Part shown: one piece after another, positions 14,721-22,576 of the stretch
Numbering within the stretch: the first letter of the stretch is position 1
Layout of the letters: every line of letters starts with the position of its first letter
Program-made: the position numbers and the translations under genes
The notes under the pieces: model-generated
The model's input: the letters and a program-made list of their open reading frames with translations, nothing else
Told to the model about the DNA's origin: nothing
The model's database searches: none
From: Alphaproteobacteria bacterium
GTDB taxonomy: Bacteria > Pseudomonadota > Alphaproteobacteria > Acetobacterales > Acetobacteraceae
NCBI GenBank assembly: GCA_026400815.1
Contig: JAPLOI010000032.1
Coordinates: 1-48,171, forward strand
Reading direction: 5' to 3'
Length of the DNA stretch: 48,171 nt

Positions 14721-15188
14721 GCGGTCTCCATCGGTTGTGCGGTGAGGCCGGCGAAGGGGGCGGTGCCACACACTCCGTCGATCATGTCGGAATACCTACA
14801 CCGGCCTGGGGCCGATGGGAAGGAAAAAAAACGTACGTACGTAATTTTTCCTCAGCCCCCCCAGAATGTGGCCGAAATCGGGCACGGCGCAGTAGAAAAA
14901 ATCCTACCCAGGGAATTCCCGGAATCCGTGCTGCAACGCAGCAATTCAACCCGGGAAAATGCTTTCAAATCAGGCGACTAGCCTACCAATCCAGACACGA
15001 AATAAACATTGCGATACAGTCATGTTCACAGCATGGGCCAGCACAATTGCACCGCATGCAAGGATTTGGGGTTGATCTCCCAGGCAATGATGGGCTGTAT
15101 GGCCGTCGCGCGCCGTGCCTATTGCGGTGCGCCCCACCGGGCCGAGACCAGGATGCTACCCCTGCCGGCACGAGGAAGGAGAAATAGG
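14721..15188. other. Divergent intergenic region between terminase and rlpA-like gene
   Basis: About 470 bp without a convincing gene. It is AT-richer than its surroundings from about 14820 on, carries a 30-bp near-palindrome at 14822-14851 and the AAGGAG-type site of the plus-strand gene at its right end. It probably holds the promoters of both the phage late operon and the RlpA-like gene, but I could not place -35/-10 boxes with confidence. Confidence 0.6.
14822..14851. promoter_or_regulatory. 30-bp near-palindrome with CGTACGTACG core
   Basis: Arms GGAAAAAAAACGTAC and GTACGTAATTTTTCC match at 13 of 15 positions. The A-tract/T-tract flanks and central alternating CGTACGTACG would suit a dimeric regulator, and the site sits in the divergent promoter region. 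It could also act as a bidirectional terminator. Role is inferred. Confidence 0.5.
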
Positions 15189-15755
15189 ATGATCAACAAC
15201 ACCAGCAGCGCATCTGCCTTATGGGCTGTGCCGGCACTGGTTGGGATGCTGTCGTTCCCGCTGCCCGCACTCGCGTCTGAAGGCGGGGATCTCGTCGCAA
15301 TGGCCCCGCAGACCATCAGCCAGGCCGCTCCCGTTTCCGCCCCCGCCCCCGTTGTGGCCCCCGCCATGCGGGAACCTTCGGCCGCGCCTGCCCCGCTCGC
15401 CCGCGCCGCCCCCCCCGCCCCGCGCCCGCTCGCCGCCGGCCCGGTCTGGACCGATTCCTCCGGCGAATGGCGCCAGGCCGGCGCCGCCTCCTGGTACGGC
15501 GGCCGCCGCTGGCAAGGCCGCATGACCGCATCCGGCGTGCGCTACGACGAACGCCAGCTCACCGCCGCCCACGCCTCCCTGCCCATCGGCAGCCAGGTGC
15601 GCGTGACGGTGGCCGATACCGGCCGCGCCGTCGTCGTCACCATTATCGACCGCCCGGGCACCCGCAAGCGCATCATCGACCTCTCCCGCGCTGCCGCCGC
15701 CGAACTGGGCATCCTCAGCCGCGGCGTGGCCCACGTTACCATCGCGCCGGCCTGA
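15189..15755 (+). CDS. RlpA-like septal ring lytic transglycosylase family protein
   Basis: 188 residues from the ATG at 15189 with AGGAAGGAG upstream; longer in-frame starts lack a site. A signal peptide ends around PALASEG (residues 30-34), with no lipobox cysteine. Residues 35-90 are a Pro/Ala linker. Residues 100-188 form the double-psi beta-barrel: GAASWYGGRRWQGRMTASG, HASLPIGSQVRV, VVVTIIDRPG and IIDLSRAAAAELGI. The family cleaves or binds denuded peptidoglycan at the septum. A C-terminal SPOR domain is absent. It is encoded just upstream, on the other strand, of the phage late operon; a link to particle release is speculative. Confidence 0.85.
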   Translation: MINNTSSASALWAVPALVGMLSFPLPALASEGGDLVAMAPQTISQAAPVSAPAPVVAPAMREPSAAPAPLARAAPPAPRPLAAGPVWTDSSGEWRQAGAASWYGGRRWQGRMTASGVRYDERQLTAAHASLPIGSQVRVTVADTGRAVVVTIIDRPGTRKRIIDLSRAAAAELGILSRGVAHVTIAPA

Positions 15756-15792
15756 TCCAGGCGGCGGCCGGGTCAGCGCAGCCAAAGGCAAG

Positions 15793-15915
15793 CGGTCTTC
15801 TTTTTCTGAAGAAAAAGAAGCAAAAAGACTTTATTCGTTTGCAGCGTCGCTGTAGCGGCGTGCGAACGAATATATGTGTTTCTGGTTGTTTTTTCAAAAA
15901 AGAACATCCTTCCTT
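15793..15915. repeat. T-rich triple-hairpin repeat, family A copy 2
   Basis: Contains TCTTCTTTTTCTGAAGAAAAAGAAGCAAAAAGACTTT, then a variable dyad (ATTCGTTTGC...GCGAACGAAT, an imperfect inverted repeat with GC core), then GGTTGTTTTTTCAAAAAAGAAC. Placed 37 bp after the RlpA-like gene, it would end transcription there. Confidence 0.85.
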
Positions 15916-15990
15916 GCCCCTCCGCACACATCGACGGGCCGCCCGCGCCATGGTACTGATGGGGTAAGATCCAACGGCCCCGAGGCCCGC

Positions 15991-17181
15991 ATGTCCGCCA
16001 CGCTCCTGCCCCCTTCCCTGACCCAACCGGTGATCGGCGACGGCAGCTTCCCTGCCGGCACCCCCATCGCCGTGCCCAGCCCCGATGGCGCCCCCACCGA
16101 GCGCGCCGTGGAAACCCTGGCGCGCGGAGACAAGGTGCTCACCCTGGCCGGCACGGTCACGGTGCGCCATGTCGAGGCCACGCGGCATGAGCCCGGCAAC
16201 CCGCCGCGCCAGCGCGTCATCCCGGTGCGCGTGGCCCCCGGTGCCTTCGGGGAGGGCCAGCCGGTTGCGGAACTGCTGCTGGCCCCGGAACAGCCGGTGC
16301 ACGTGCTCGATGCCGGCCTGCCGCACGGCGCGCTGGTGCCGGTCGGCGCCCTGGTGAACGGCGAGAGCATCCGGCGCGAGCCGCAGCAGGCCGCCCTCAC
16401 CTGGGTGCGGCTGGAGCTGGAAACGCCCGGCGTGGTGATCGCCTCCGGCCTGCTCGTGGCCGCCCGGATCGACCCGGCCGCGCCGCCGCCCTCGGCCCTG
16501 CTGCCCGCCGGCCCCGCCACCGCCGCCCTGCGCCAGCGCCTGGCCCGCCCGGCCCCCACCCCCATGGCTGCGGCACCCGTCGCCGAAGCACCCTTGGCGG
16601 AGGAACCCACCGCCCAGGCCCCGGCGGCCGAGCCCCCCGCGCCACCAGAGCCGGAAGCCGCCGCGCCCCAGGAGCCCACGCCCGAACCGGCCCCCGAGCC
16701 GGTGGCGGCGAAGGAACCGGCGGCCGAACCCGCCGCCGAAGCCTCCGCCGAGCCGGCCGCGGAACCCGCCCCCGCGCCAGCCACCGGCGCGCCCCAGCCC
16801 ACGCTGCGCATCGTCGTCAAGGGGGAGGCGCTGCCGCTGCTTGATGGCAGCAACGAAACCACCTGGGATGCCATGCTCCCGGCCGGCACCACCATCGTGC
16901 GGATCATCTCCCCGCGCGGCCTGCCCGCCAACACGGCGGAGGCAGACAAGCCCCGCACCCGCCGCTTCGGCGTCGCCATCCGCTCCTTGCTGCTGGACGA
17001 TGCGCCGATCCCGCTGGACAGCGCCGCCATTGGCGATGGCTTCCACAACATCGAATCCGCCGGCAGCGAATCCTGGCGCTGGACCAACGGGGAAGCCGTG
17101 CTCCATTTGCCCGCCTCCGCCGCCCGCCGCCAGCTCACCGTGCTGATCAACAACTGGCACCAGATGCTGCAGCCGGAATAG
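15991..17181 (+). CDS. Hint-like domain protein with Ser at the nucleophile position
   Basis: 396 residues from the ATG at 15991 (CGAGG upstream). The Hint-type block starts at GSFPAGTPI, followed by VETLARGDKVLTLAG and a HVEATRHEPG region, then VRVAPGAFGEGQPVAELLLAPEQPVHVL. Compared with the Hint proteins at the right end of this window (CFLRGTLI), Ser19 stands where the catalytic Cys is. Residues 175-265 are a Pro/Ala/Glu-rich linker, and the C-terminal 130 residues form a separate beta-rich domain (TLRIVVKGEALPLLDGSNETTWDAML, LPASAARRQLTVLINNWHQML). No signal peptide. Function unknown; such proteins are often secreted or surface-linked in this family of bacteria. Confidence 0.75.
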   Translation: MSATLLPPSLTQPVIGDGSFPAGTPIAVPSPDGAPTERAVETLARGDKVLTLAGTVTVRHVEATRHEPGNPPRQRVIPVRVAPGAFGEGQPVAELLLAPEQPVHVLDAGLPHGALVPVGALVNGESIRREPQQAALTWVRLELETPGVVIASGLLVAARIDPAAPPPSALLPAGPATAALRQRLARPAPTPMAAAPVAEAPLAEEPTAQAPAAEPPAPPEPEAAAPQEPTPEPAPEPVAAKEPAAEPAAEASAEPAAEPAPAPATGAPQPTLRIVVKGEALPLLDGSNETTWDAMLPAGTTIVRIISPRGLPANTAEADKPRTRRFGVAIRSLLLDDAPIPLDSAAIGDGFHNIESAGSESWRWTNGEAVLHLPASAARRQLTVLINNWHQMLQPE

Positions 17182-17207
17182 CCCGCTCCGGCGCGCCCAT
17201 GCATCAA

Positions 17208-17236
17208 GGCCGGCCCCGCAGGGGGCCGGCCTTTTT
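17208..17236 (+). terminator. Rho-independent terminator of the Hint-like gene
   Basis: Stem GGCCGGCCCC / GGGGCCGGCC with a 4-base loop, followed by TTTTT, 27 bp after the stop codon. Confidence 0.9.
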
Positions 17237-17283
17237 CGTGCGCGCCTGCCGGGCCACCCGGCGCCAAATGCCCCAAACGCAAA

Positions 17284-17307
17284 CGGGCCGCCCCAAAGGG
17301 CGGCCCG
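17284..17307 (-). terminator. Hairpin terminator of the minus-strand beta-roll gene
   Basis: Perfect 10-bp stem CGGGCCGCCC / GGGCGGCCCG with a 4-base loop, 32 bp beyond the stop of the gene ending at 17339. On the minus strand it is followed by TTTGCG, so the U-tract is weak. Confidence 0.6.
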
Positions 17308-17338
17308 CTCTCGTCTGCGCTGGTGCGCGGGATCAGGT

Positions 17339-18655
17339 TTAGCGGATGGTAACGTCCGAGTTCTTGATGTCGGCGAAGCCGTCGGCGTTGGCGTCGAAGA
17401 AGAAGTAGCTCGCACCGCCCGCGATGTTCAGGATGGTCACTTCGTTGCCGTTGTTGCTAGCAGCATTGTAGAAGTCGATCTGGAACGAGGAGCCAACCTC
17501 GAAGGTATCGAGAGCGGTGACGAAACCACCGATCAAGTAATCGCCCTTGCCACCGAAGTCGAAGAAGCTGTTAGCGTTGCTCGTCGCCCCGCCTATGCGC
17601 GTCATGACCTGAGCCCCACCGTCGCCGTTGAAGTTGAAGGTGTTGCCGACGAACGCAGAAAACACCGTCGCCTGGCCGGAGCCAAGGTTGAAGATGTTGC
17701 CGCCCGTCGCGCCGAGGTCCGCCGTGCTGATCAACGTGCCCTCACCGCTGCCATTCTGCAGCGTGTTGCCGCTGCCCTGTGCCGTCAGGAAGTCACGCGG
17801 AGCGCCAACCGCCGCGCCACCGATCAGAGTGGTGGAGCCGGAGACGGTACTGGTGGACATGATGTTATTGCCGGCGGAACCGCCGGTGAACATGCCGCGC
17901 GAGCCGCCAACCGTGGCCGAGCCGGTACCGCCGAAGAGGGTGGCCGCACCGTTCGTGTTGGACAGGATCATCACCTTGGCCGCACCTGGGTTGATGATCG
18001 CCTGAGCGTCCCACACATTAACCACAACGTCGCCGCTGGTCAGGTTGATGTTCGCCAGCGCGGAAACTGTTGGGCTGCTGCCGAAGGTGCTGATGGTGGC
18101 GTTGCCGGCCGCATTCACGGTGGTGGCGCCAAGGCCCTTGCCGGCATCGAGGATGGTCAGGCCGGCGCCAGCGCCGAGGTTCACGGTGCTGTTCGTGCCC
18201 GTGTCGGAGGCCAGCGAGTAGTCGCCGTCTTCCGTGCGAACGGTCATGTTGCCGTTGTAGTTCACGAAGGTGCCGTTGTTCTTGCCGTAGAACACCTGGG
18301 CGTTCTGCGACAGGTTGGCGTAGACGAGATCAGAGCCGTCGCCCGCCACAACCACGGTGCGGAAGTTGGCACCGCCAAGCACTAGGTTGTCGCCCGGGGC
18401 GTTCGCACCAATGAAGATATACTGCGCGCCGGTATCGTCGGAAAACCCTTTGCCGGTCAGCATGAGGCCGCCGAGGAAGTTGGTCGCGGCGGGCATGGAG
18501 CCGGCGCCGGCCATTTCCTGCATATCCAGCAGGCCGAATTTGTTGAGATTGTTGACCACATTCACGGCAGCCTGAGCCGCCAGGGCGTTGTCTGCCGAGG
18601 TCAGTGAAATCGTGACGGTCGCGCCGCCGGCGCCAAGAACAGTTACATCAGCCAT
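17339..18655 (-). CDS. Secreted beta-roll/beta-helix protein, probable type I secretion substrate
   Basis: 438 residues, no signal peptide (MADVTVLGAGGATVTISLTS). Residues 100-410 are built of short G/N/D/T-rich strand repeats (VNLGAGAGLTILDAGKG, TLIGGAAVG, IFNLGSGQATVFSAFVGNTFNFNGDGG). Cys-free in what I read and poor in charged residues. The C-terminus FFFDANADGFADIKNSDVTIR is acidic and hydrophobic, as in type I secreted proteins. Codon and base use look less GC-rich than the neighbours. Probably a surface or matrix protein; no enzymatic motif is visible. Confidence 0.8.
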   Translation of the reverse strand: MADVTVLGAGGATVTISLTSADNALAAQAAVNVVNNLNKFGLLDMQEMAGAGSMPAATNFLGGLMLTGKGFSDDTGAQYIFIGANAPGDNLVLGGANFRTVVVAGDGSDLVYANLSQNAQVFYGKNNGTFVNYNGNMTVRTEDGDYSLASDTGTNSTVNLGAGAGLTILDAGKGLGATTVNAAGNATISTFGSSPTVSALANINLTSGDVVVNVWDAQAIINPGAAKVMILSNTNGAATLFGGTGSATVGGSRGMFTGGSAGNNIMSTSTVSGSTTLIGGAAVGAPRDFLTAQGSGNTLQNGSGEGTLISTADLGATGGNIFNLGSGQATVFSAFVGNTFNFNGDGGAQVMTRIGGATSNANSFFDFGGKGDYLIGGFVTALDTFEVGSSFQIDFYNAASNNGNEVTILNIAGGASYFFFDANADGFADIKNSDVTIR

Positions 18656-18958
18656 TTCAGTGAGGGCCCTCTAAGGGGTTAAAGGTGTGTGGGACAGTTT
18701 CTAACGGAACCGGCGCATACATGGCAAGCAACGATGCATCGTGACGAATCCCAAAACATGGAATGTCTCTCATTGTGAGACGTCAGGTGAGCTTTCGCGG
18801 CGCTCGGCGAGCCCCACGGCACCGTCCCGAGCCCGCCGCCACCACCCTCTAAACCCTTGGAAACTCGCATAACTTTCTGGGGCGTCACGAGCGCACGCAA
18901 TCCGGCAAGGCGCCGTTCATGAATATTCACAATCCCGCGAGTGCCCCGCCGAGAGGGC
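18656..18958. other. Intergenic region upstream of the beta-roll gene
   Basis: About 300 bp between the XRE gene terminator and the beta-roll gene start. The only signal I can support is a GAGGGCC-type ribosome site close to the minus-strand ATG at 18653-18655. I see no gene here. Confidence 0.5.
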
Positions 18959-18995
18959 AAAAAAAATGCCGCGCCGCAACATCGCGGCACGGCAT
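18959..18995 (-). terminator. Rho-independent terminator of the XRE repressor gene
   Basis: On the minus strand, TGCCGTGCCGC pairs with GCGGCGCGGCA (one mismatch) around a 6-base loop, followed by eight T residues. It lies 25 bp beyond the repressor stop. Confidence 0.85.
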
Positions 18996-19019
18996 CGAAC
19001 CGAAACCAGGCCCTCGGGA

Positions 19020-19475
19020 TCACATGTCCGGCGACGAATCCGCCCCGCGCACGCTGGCCGCCATCACCCGGTCCGCCTGCCGCGCGAAGCGCGAGGCCAT
19101 GCGCAGCAGAATCTGCCGGTCCTCCGCGTGGCACACACGAAACAGCCGCAAAAGCGCCAATTCTGAGGCATCTTCGGCCGCACCGCCGCCTTCCGTGGGG
19201 AACGCGCCGCGCAGCAGATGCTCGGTTGAAACGCGCAGGATGGAGGCAACCTTGGCCAGGTTCACGCCCACCTGCCCGGCCCGCTCCGTCTCCCACTGCG
19301 CCACCGCGCTGCGGCTCACGCCCACCGCCATGGCGAGCTGCGCCTGGGTCAGGCCTGCCGCCTGGCGGGCCGCGCGGATGCGCGCACCCACCCCGGGTGC
19401 CGGCCCGTTAATCTCTATGTCATCAATCGGGCTGCGCCCGGAAGCCTTCGATATGTCGCTCATGCGCCGCACCAT
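19020..19475 (-). CDS. XRE-family transcriptional repressor
   Basis: 151 residues (or 147 from the ATG at 19461-19463; neither start has a strong ribosome site). Helix-turn-helix at about residues 30-85: VGARIRAARQAAGLTQAQLAMAVGVSRSAVAQWE, the classic Cro/CI layout, followed by VNLAKVASILRVSTEHLLRG. The C-terminal 50 residues are helical (LALLRLFRVCHAEDRQILLRMASRFARQ). It is divergent from the replication operon starting at 19569 and is likely its repressor, like a phage immunity repressor but without a LexA-type cleavage domain. Confidence 0.85.
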   Translation of the reverse strand: MVRRMSDISKASGRSPIDDIEINGPAPGVGARIRAARQAAGLTQAQLAMAVGVSRSAVAQWETERAGQVGVNLAKVASILRVSTEHLLRGAFPTEGGGAAEDASELALLRLFRVCHAEDRQILLRMASRFARQADRVMAASVRGADSSPDM

Positions 19476-19510
19476 ACGGCTCTTCGCCTAACCGATCAAC
19501 CTAACTCCGC

Positions 19511-19540
19511 TTGACAGTTGTTAGTGGATATGTCTATCTT
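19511..19540 (+). promoter_or_regulatory. Candidate promoter of the replication operon
   Basis: TTGACA at 19511-19516 is a perfect -35 box. An 18-bp spacer gives TATCTT (4 of 6 matches) as -10. The element lies between the divergent repressor and the first replication gene. TGACA...TGTC half-sites within it could be the repressor's operator; that is inference. Confidence 0.5.
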
Positions 19541-19568
19541 CGGGCCAGAAACCCCCGGAGAATTCAGA

Positions 19569-19910
19569 ATGGCTAACCAACTCGTGTGGACCGACCACCG
19601 CGACACCATTCTGCGCACCCTGCGCGAACAGGGCCGCAGCTGGGATGTCATCGCGGCCGTCTTCCGAATCAGCCGCTGGGCCGCCATCGAGCGCGCCAGG
19701 AAGATCGGCGCCCACATCCCCCTGCCGCCCCGCACCCCGCGCGGGCCCACCGCCCCCGGCAACCGCGAGCCCCTGCCCGCCGGCCACCCGTTGGCATGGC
19801 AGGTTCTCACCGAAGGCACCCTGCTCGCCGGCACCGCCTACCCCTACCCGCCCCCGCCCATCGAACCCGAGGCGGAGGAAGAGGCAGCCCCGCTGGCCCT
19901 GGCCGCATGA
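19569..19910 (+). CDS. Small HTH (GcrA/Myb-like) DNA-binding protein
   Basis: 113 residues from the ATG at 19569 with GGAG 10 bases upstream. Residues 5-48 (WTDHRDTILRTLREQGRSWDVIAAVF then SRWAAIERARKIG) have the tri-helical layout of GcrA or SANT-type regulators: W-T-D start, 'I-A-x-x-F' and 'A-x-x-x-R-A-R-K-I-G'. The rest is Pro-rich with an acidic tail (EAEEEA). First gene of a four-gene ATGA-coupled operon. GcrA itself is longer and ends differently; this is more likely a phage-type small regulator. Confidence 0.7.
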   Translation: MANQLVWTDHRDTILRTLREQGRSWDVIAAVFRISRWAAIERARKIGAHIPLPPRTPRGPTAPGNREPLPAGHPLAWQVLTEGTLLAGTAYPYPPPPIEPEAEEEAAPLALAA

Positions 19911-20338
19911 GCCACCGGCACGCCCCCCAGGCCCAGCACGCGCCAGACCAGCACGCGCCGGAGCAGTTTCGGGCCGCCGCCATCGCCGGCCGCCTCGCCG
20001 CCGCCGGCCTGGTGGAAGGCCCGCCCTTGCTCGCCGCCATCCGCCGCGCTGCCTTCCGCGCCGCCCCCACCGTGAACCGGCGCGGCCTGGCCATGCGCCT
20101 GGCCCACCGCTTCGCCGATTCGCACCACGAAGCCCAGCTGGCCCGCGAGGCCGCCCGCCGCCGCATCGCCCACGCCCTCGCCCCGCTGCTCCACGCCCGC
20201 GCCCCCATCCCCGCCCTGCGCCAGGCCGTGGCCGAAGCCGACCCGCACTTCGCCCTCTCGGCGCGGGAACAGGAGGCAGAGGCCCAGGCCGCCATCGCCC
20301 GCCACCTGGCCTTCGCCCAAAGGAACCGCCACCGATGA
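19907..20338 (+). CDS. Hypothetical helical protein in the replication operon
   Basis: 143 residues, start coupled as ATGA. Ala/Arg/His-rich and strongly helical (FRAAAIAGRLAAAGLVEGPPLLAAIRRAAFRA, then LAMRLAHRFADSHHEAQLAREAARRRIAHALAPLL). His-rich N-terminus (HRHAPQAQHAPDQHAPEQ). No recognised domain. Placed directly before the RepA-type ATPase, it may be a primase-like or loader accessory, but nothing in the sequence shows this. Confidence 0.65.
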   Translation: MSHRHAPQAQHAPDQHAPEQFRAAAIAGRLAAAGLVEGPPLLAAIRRAAFRAAPTVNRRGLAMRLAHRFADSHHEAQLAREAARRRIAHALAPLLHARAPIPALRQAVAEADPHFALSAREQEAEAQAAIARHLAFAQRNRHR

Positions 20339-21588
20339 ACCACGCCCCGACCGGTGCTCCCGCCGGCGTATGGGCCCAATGGGCCACCCACATCGCCCCG
20401 CCCCCTGGCCCGCTCCCGCTCGCCGCCGAGCCCGCCACCTACCCGGCGCCGGAAACCATCCCGCCGCGCGAATGGCTCTATGGCCACCGCCTGATCCGCC
20501 GCTTCGTCTCCGTGCTCGCGGCCCCGGGCGGCGTCGGCAAGTCCTCGCTCGCCCTGGCCCAGGCGCTGGCGCTCGCCACCGGCCGCCCCTTCCTGGGCGA
20601 GCGCGTGCACCACACCGTGCCGTGCTGGGTGTTCAACCTGGAAGACCCGCCGGAGGAAACCCAGCGCCGCGTCGCCGCCCTCATGCGCTTCCACGCCATC
20701 GCGGCGGAGGATGTCGGCCACCGCCTGTTCCTCAACAACGGCCGCCTGCGCCGCCTGGTGATGGCCGAGCCCGACAATGGCGGCGGCATCGCCCTGCCGG
20801 ACAAGGAACCGATGATCGCCGCCGCCCAGGCCGCCGGCGTCGGCCTCATCGTGGTGGACCCCTTCGTGAAGTCCCACCGCCTCGATGAAAACAGCAACAT
20901 GGAGATGGATGCCGCCGCCACCGCCTGGGCCGAAGTCGCCGACCGCACCGCCTGCGCCGTCCTCCTCGTCCACCACGTGCGCAAAGGCACCGCCGACAGC
21001 GTGGACGCCACCCGCGGCGCCAAAGCCCTCACCGATGCCGCCCGCTCCGCCGCCCTGCTGAGCCCGATGAGCCCCGAAGACGCCCAGCACCTCGGCATCC
21101 CCGAGCGCGAACGCTGGCGCTACGTCCGGCTGGACGACGCCAAGGCCAACCTCGCCCCGCGCGCCCACGGCGCCCTGTGGTTCCGGCTGGAGACGGTGCA
21201 GCTCGGCAACGGCAACACCCTCTACCCCCTGGGCGACCAGGTCGCCGCCATCGCCGCCTGGGTCCCGCCCAACCCGTTCAAGGATCTCTCGCCCGCCGAT
21301 TGCAACAAGGCGCTCGATGCCATCGCCGCGGGCCAGGACGGCCACGCCTTCACCCGCCACCGCGGCGGCCGCATCGGCAGCCGCTGGGCCGGCACGGTGC
21401 TGGAAACCCTGTTCGGCATCCTGCCCGACGAAGCCGCCCGCATCCTGGCGATCTGGTTGCGCAACGGCCTGCTGATCGAAACCGAATACCGCCACCCGGA
21501 CCAGCGCAAGCCCCGCCTCGGCCTCAAGGTCGTGGACAGCAAGCGCCCCACCACCGCCAACCCCAACCCCGCCGGAGCCAGCCAATGA
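20335..21588 (+). CDS. RepA-type AAA ATPase (replicative helicase/primase family)
   Basis: 417 residues, ATGA-coupled. RecA-like core: Walker A APGGVGKSS at 63-71, then VFNLEDPPEETQRRVAAL, a Walker B region GLIVVDPFVKSH, a VLLVHHVRKG block (His-His as in RepA/RSF1010-type hexameric helicases) and DATRGAKALTDAARSAALLS. The C-terminal 120 residues carry a winged-helix-like part (LIETEYRHPDQRKPRLGLKVV). Such AAA_25 proteins replicate phages and plasmids. The context (repressor, small HTH, candidate origin just downstream) supports an origin-specific replication module. Confidence 0.85.
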   Translation: MNHAPTGAPAGVWAQWATHIAPPPGPLPLAAEPATYPAPETIPPREWLYGHRLIRRFVSVLAAPGGVGKSSLALAQALALATGRPFLGERVHHTVPCWVFNLEDPPEETQRRVAALMRFHAIAAEDVGHRLFLNNGRLRRLVMAEPDNGGGIALPDKEPMIAAAQAAGVGLIVVDPFVKSHRLDENSNMEMDAAATAWAEVADRTACAVLLVHHVRKGTADSVDATRGAKALTDAARSAALLSPMSPEDAQHLGIPERERWRYVRLDDAKANLAPRAHGALWFRLETVQLGNGNTLYPLGDQVAAIAAWVPPNPFKDLSPADCNKALDAIAAGQDGHAFTRHRGGRIGSRWAGTVLETLFGILPDEAARILAIWLRNGLLIETEYRHPDQRKPRLGLKVVDSKRPTTANPNPAGASQ

Positions 21589-22292
21589 CCGACACCCTGA
21601 TCAACGAGCATGGCGCGCAGCATGGCGCACCGCATGGCGCACCGGGCCACCGCCAGGCCCCGGCTGCGCCATCCGCGCCATGCCCCCCGATGAAATCGGG
21701 GGGGCATGGCGGCGTTTGGCCGGCGCGTATGCGCGCGAAGCCGCCCGGGCATGGCGCGCAGCATGGCGCGGAGCATGGCGCAACTCGGGGTGCAGATCGC
21801 AGCGCCCGCAAGGACATCGAAATGGCAACGAACAACATCGCCTTCGCCGAAGCACGCCCGCCGCTCTTCGCCGACGCAAAAGCCCTGGAGGTGCGCCTGG
21901 AGGAAGCCGGCGAAACCCTCCTGCTCCTTCCCCAGCGCGGCTACACCACCCGCCTGCGCACCAGCACCTGGAACGTGCTGGACGAAGCAACCGCAGCCTA
22001 CGCCACCCAAAATGTCCGCGAAGGGATGGGTCGCCTGCACCTGCCGGTGCCGAGTGCCGCCAAGATCACCCGCATGGACGAAGCCCTGTCCTGGCTCCCC
22101 CTGATCCCCGACGACAAATACGTCCTCCGCCGCCTCGTCGCCTCCCGCATGCTGGTAAGCCCCCTCACCGGCCGCCACCTCTTCCCCTGGCGCCGGCTGG
22201 CCACCCTGCTGGGCGCGGACCACAAGGCGATCCAGCGCTGGCACGGGCAGGGGATCGATCTGCTGCTCTCCGCAGTGAACAGAAGAAGATAA
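21585..22292 (+). CDS. DUF6362-like protein; long N-terminal extension overlaps a candidate origin
   Basis: 235 residues from the ATGA-coupled ATG at 21585, or 156 residues from the ATG at 21822, which has AAGGA upstream and gives the length I expect for the family. The core has LEVRLEEAGETLLLLP, a TSTWNVLDEATAAY block, ITRMDEALSWLPLIPDDKYVL and a C-terminal HTH-like FPWRRLATLLGADHKAIQRWHGQGI. DUF6362 proteins are common in phages of alphaproteobacteria and bind DNA by appearance. Residues 1-79 of the long form are HGA-Q/P/E repeats, encoded by the iterons, and look non-functional as protein. Which start is used is unresolved. Confidence 0.75.
   Translation: MTDTLINEHGAQHGAPHGAPGHRQAPAAPSAPCPPMKSGGHGGVWPARMRAKPPGHGAQHGAEHGATRGADRSARKDIEMATNNIAFAEARPPLFADAKALEVRLEEAGETLLLLPQRGYTTRLRTSTWNVLDEATAAYATQNVREGMGRLHLPVPSAAKITRMDEALSWLPLIPDDKYVLRRLVASRMLVSPLTGRHLFPWRRLATLLGADHKAIQRWHGQGIDLLLSAVNRRR
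21608..21781. repeat. Candidate replication origin: six iterons around a hairpin
   Basis: GCATGGCGC occurs at 21608, 21620 and 21632, and again at 21749, 21761 and 21773: two sets of three, each with an exact 12-bp period. Between them, at 21677-21710, is an inverted repeat GCCATGCCCCCCGAT / ATCGGGGGGGCATGGC with a GAA loop (one-base bulge). Spacers to the two sets are 36 and 38 bp, so the array is symmetric. It lies immediately after the RepA-type ATPase gene, inside the next reading frame, as iterons do in lambda O. Confidence 0.6.
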
Positions 22293-22505
22293 GGCCAGGC
22301 GGGACGGGGCCGGCGTTGCGGGCCCGCCGGATGCCACTTCGGCCTGGAACCGGGCACGGCCGGCCCTGCGGACCGCTCCGTGGGCGCCGGCCCGAAGGCT
22401 CGGCCCATGACCGGCGGGCGCCGGGAATCGGCAAACCTTACACGATTCCGAACGTGCATCGTTTGTCCGGACTGCAAGATGCTGAGAACGCCCATTTCAC
22501 GCCGA

Positions 22506-22521
22506 TGGCATCCGTCTTGCA
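22506..22521 (+). promoter_or_regulatory. Sigma-54-type -24/-12 promoter of a PEP-CTERM gene
   Basis: TGGCATCCGTCTTGCA keeps GG and GC exactly 12 bases apart and has the TGGCA and TTGCA boxes. It is followed by a perfect ATGTCGC/GCGACAT hairpin (22534-22550) in the leader, and the gene starts at 22577. PEP-CTERM/exopolysaccharide systems are known to use the sigma-54 activator PrsR. Confidence 0.6.
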
Positions 22522-22576
22522 CACCATCGCATGATGTCGCGTTGCGACATTCACACCCAATGAGGCAATTGACCCG

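Noticed and set aside
15736-17415. Minus-strand open frame of 559 codons, glycine-rich
   Set aside because: Antisense to the Hint-like gene's Pro/Ala linker, and it runs through two terminators.
21608-21781. CRISPR-like array
   Set aside because: Units are 9 bp with 3-bp gaps and no spacers; they fit iterons, not CRISPR.
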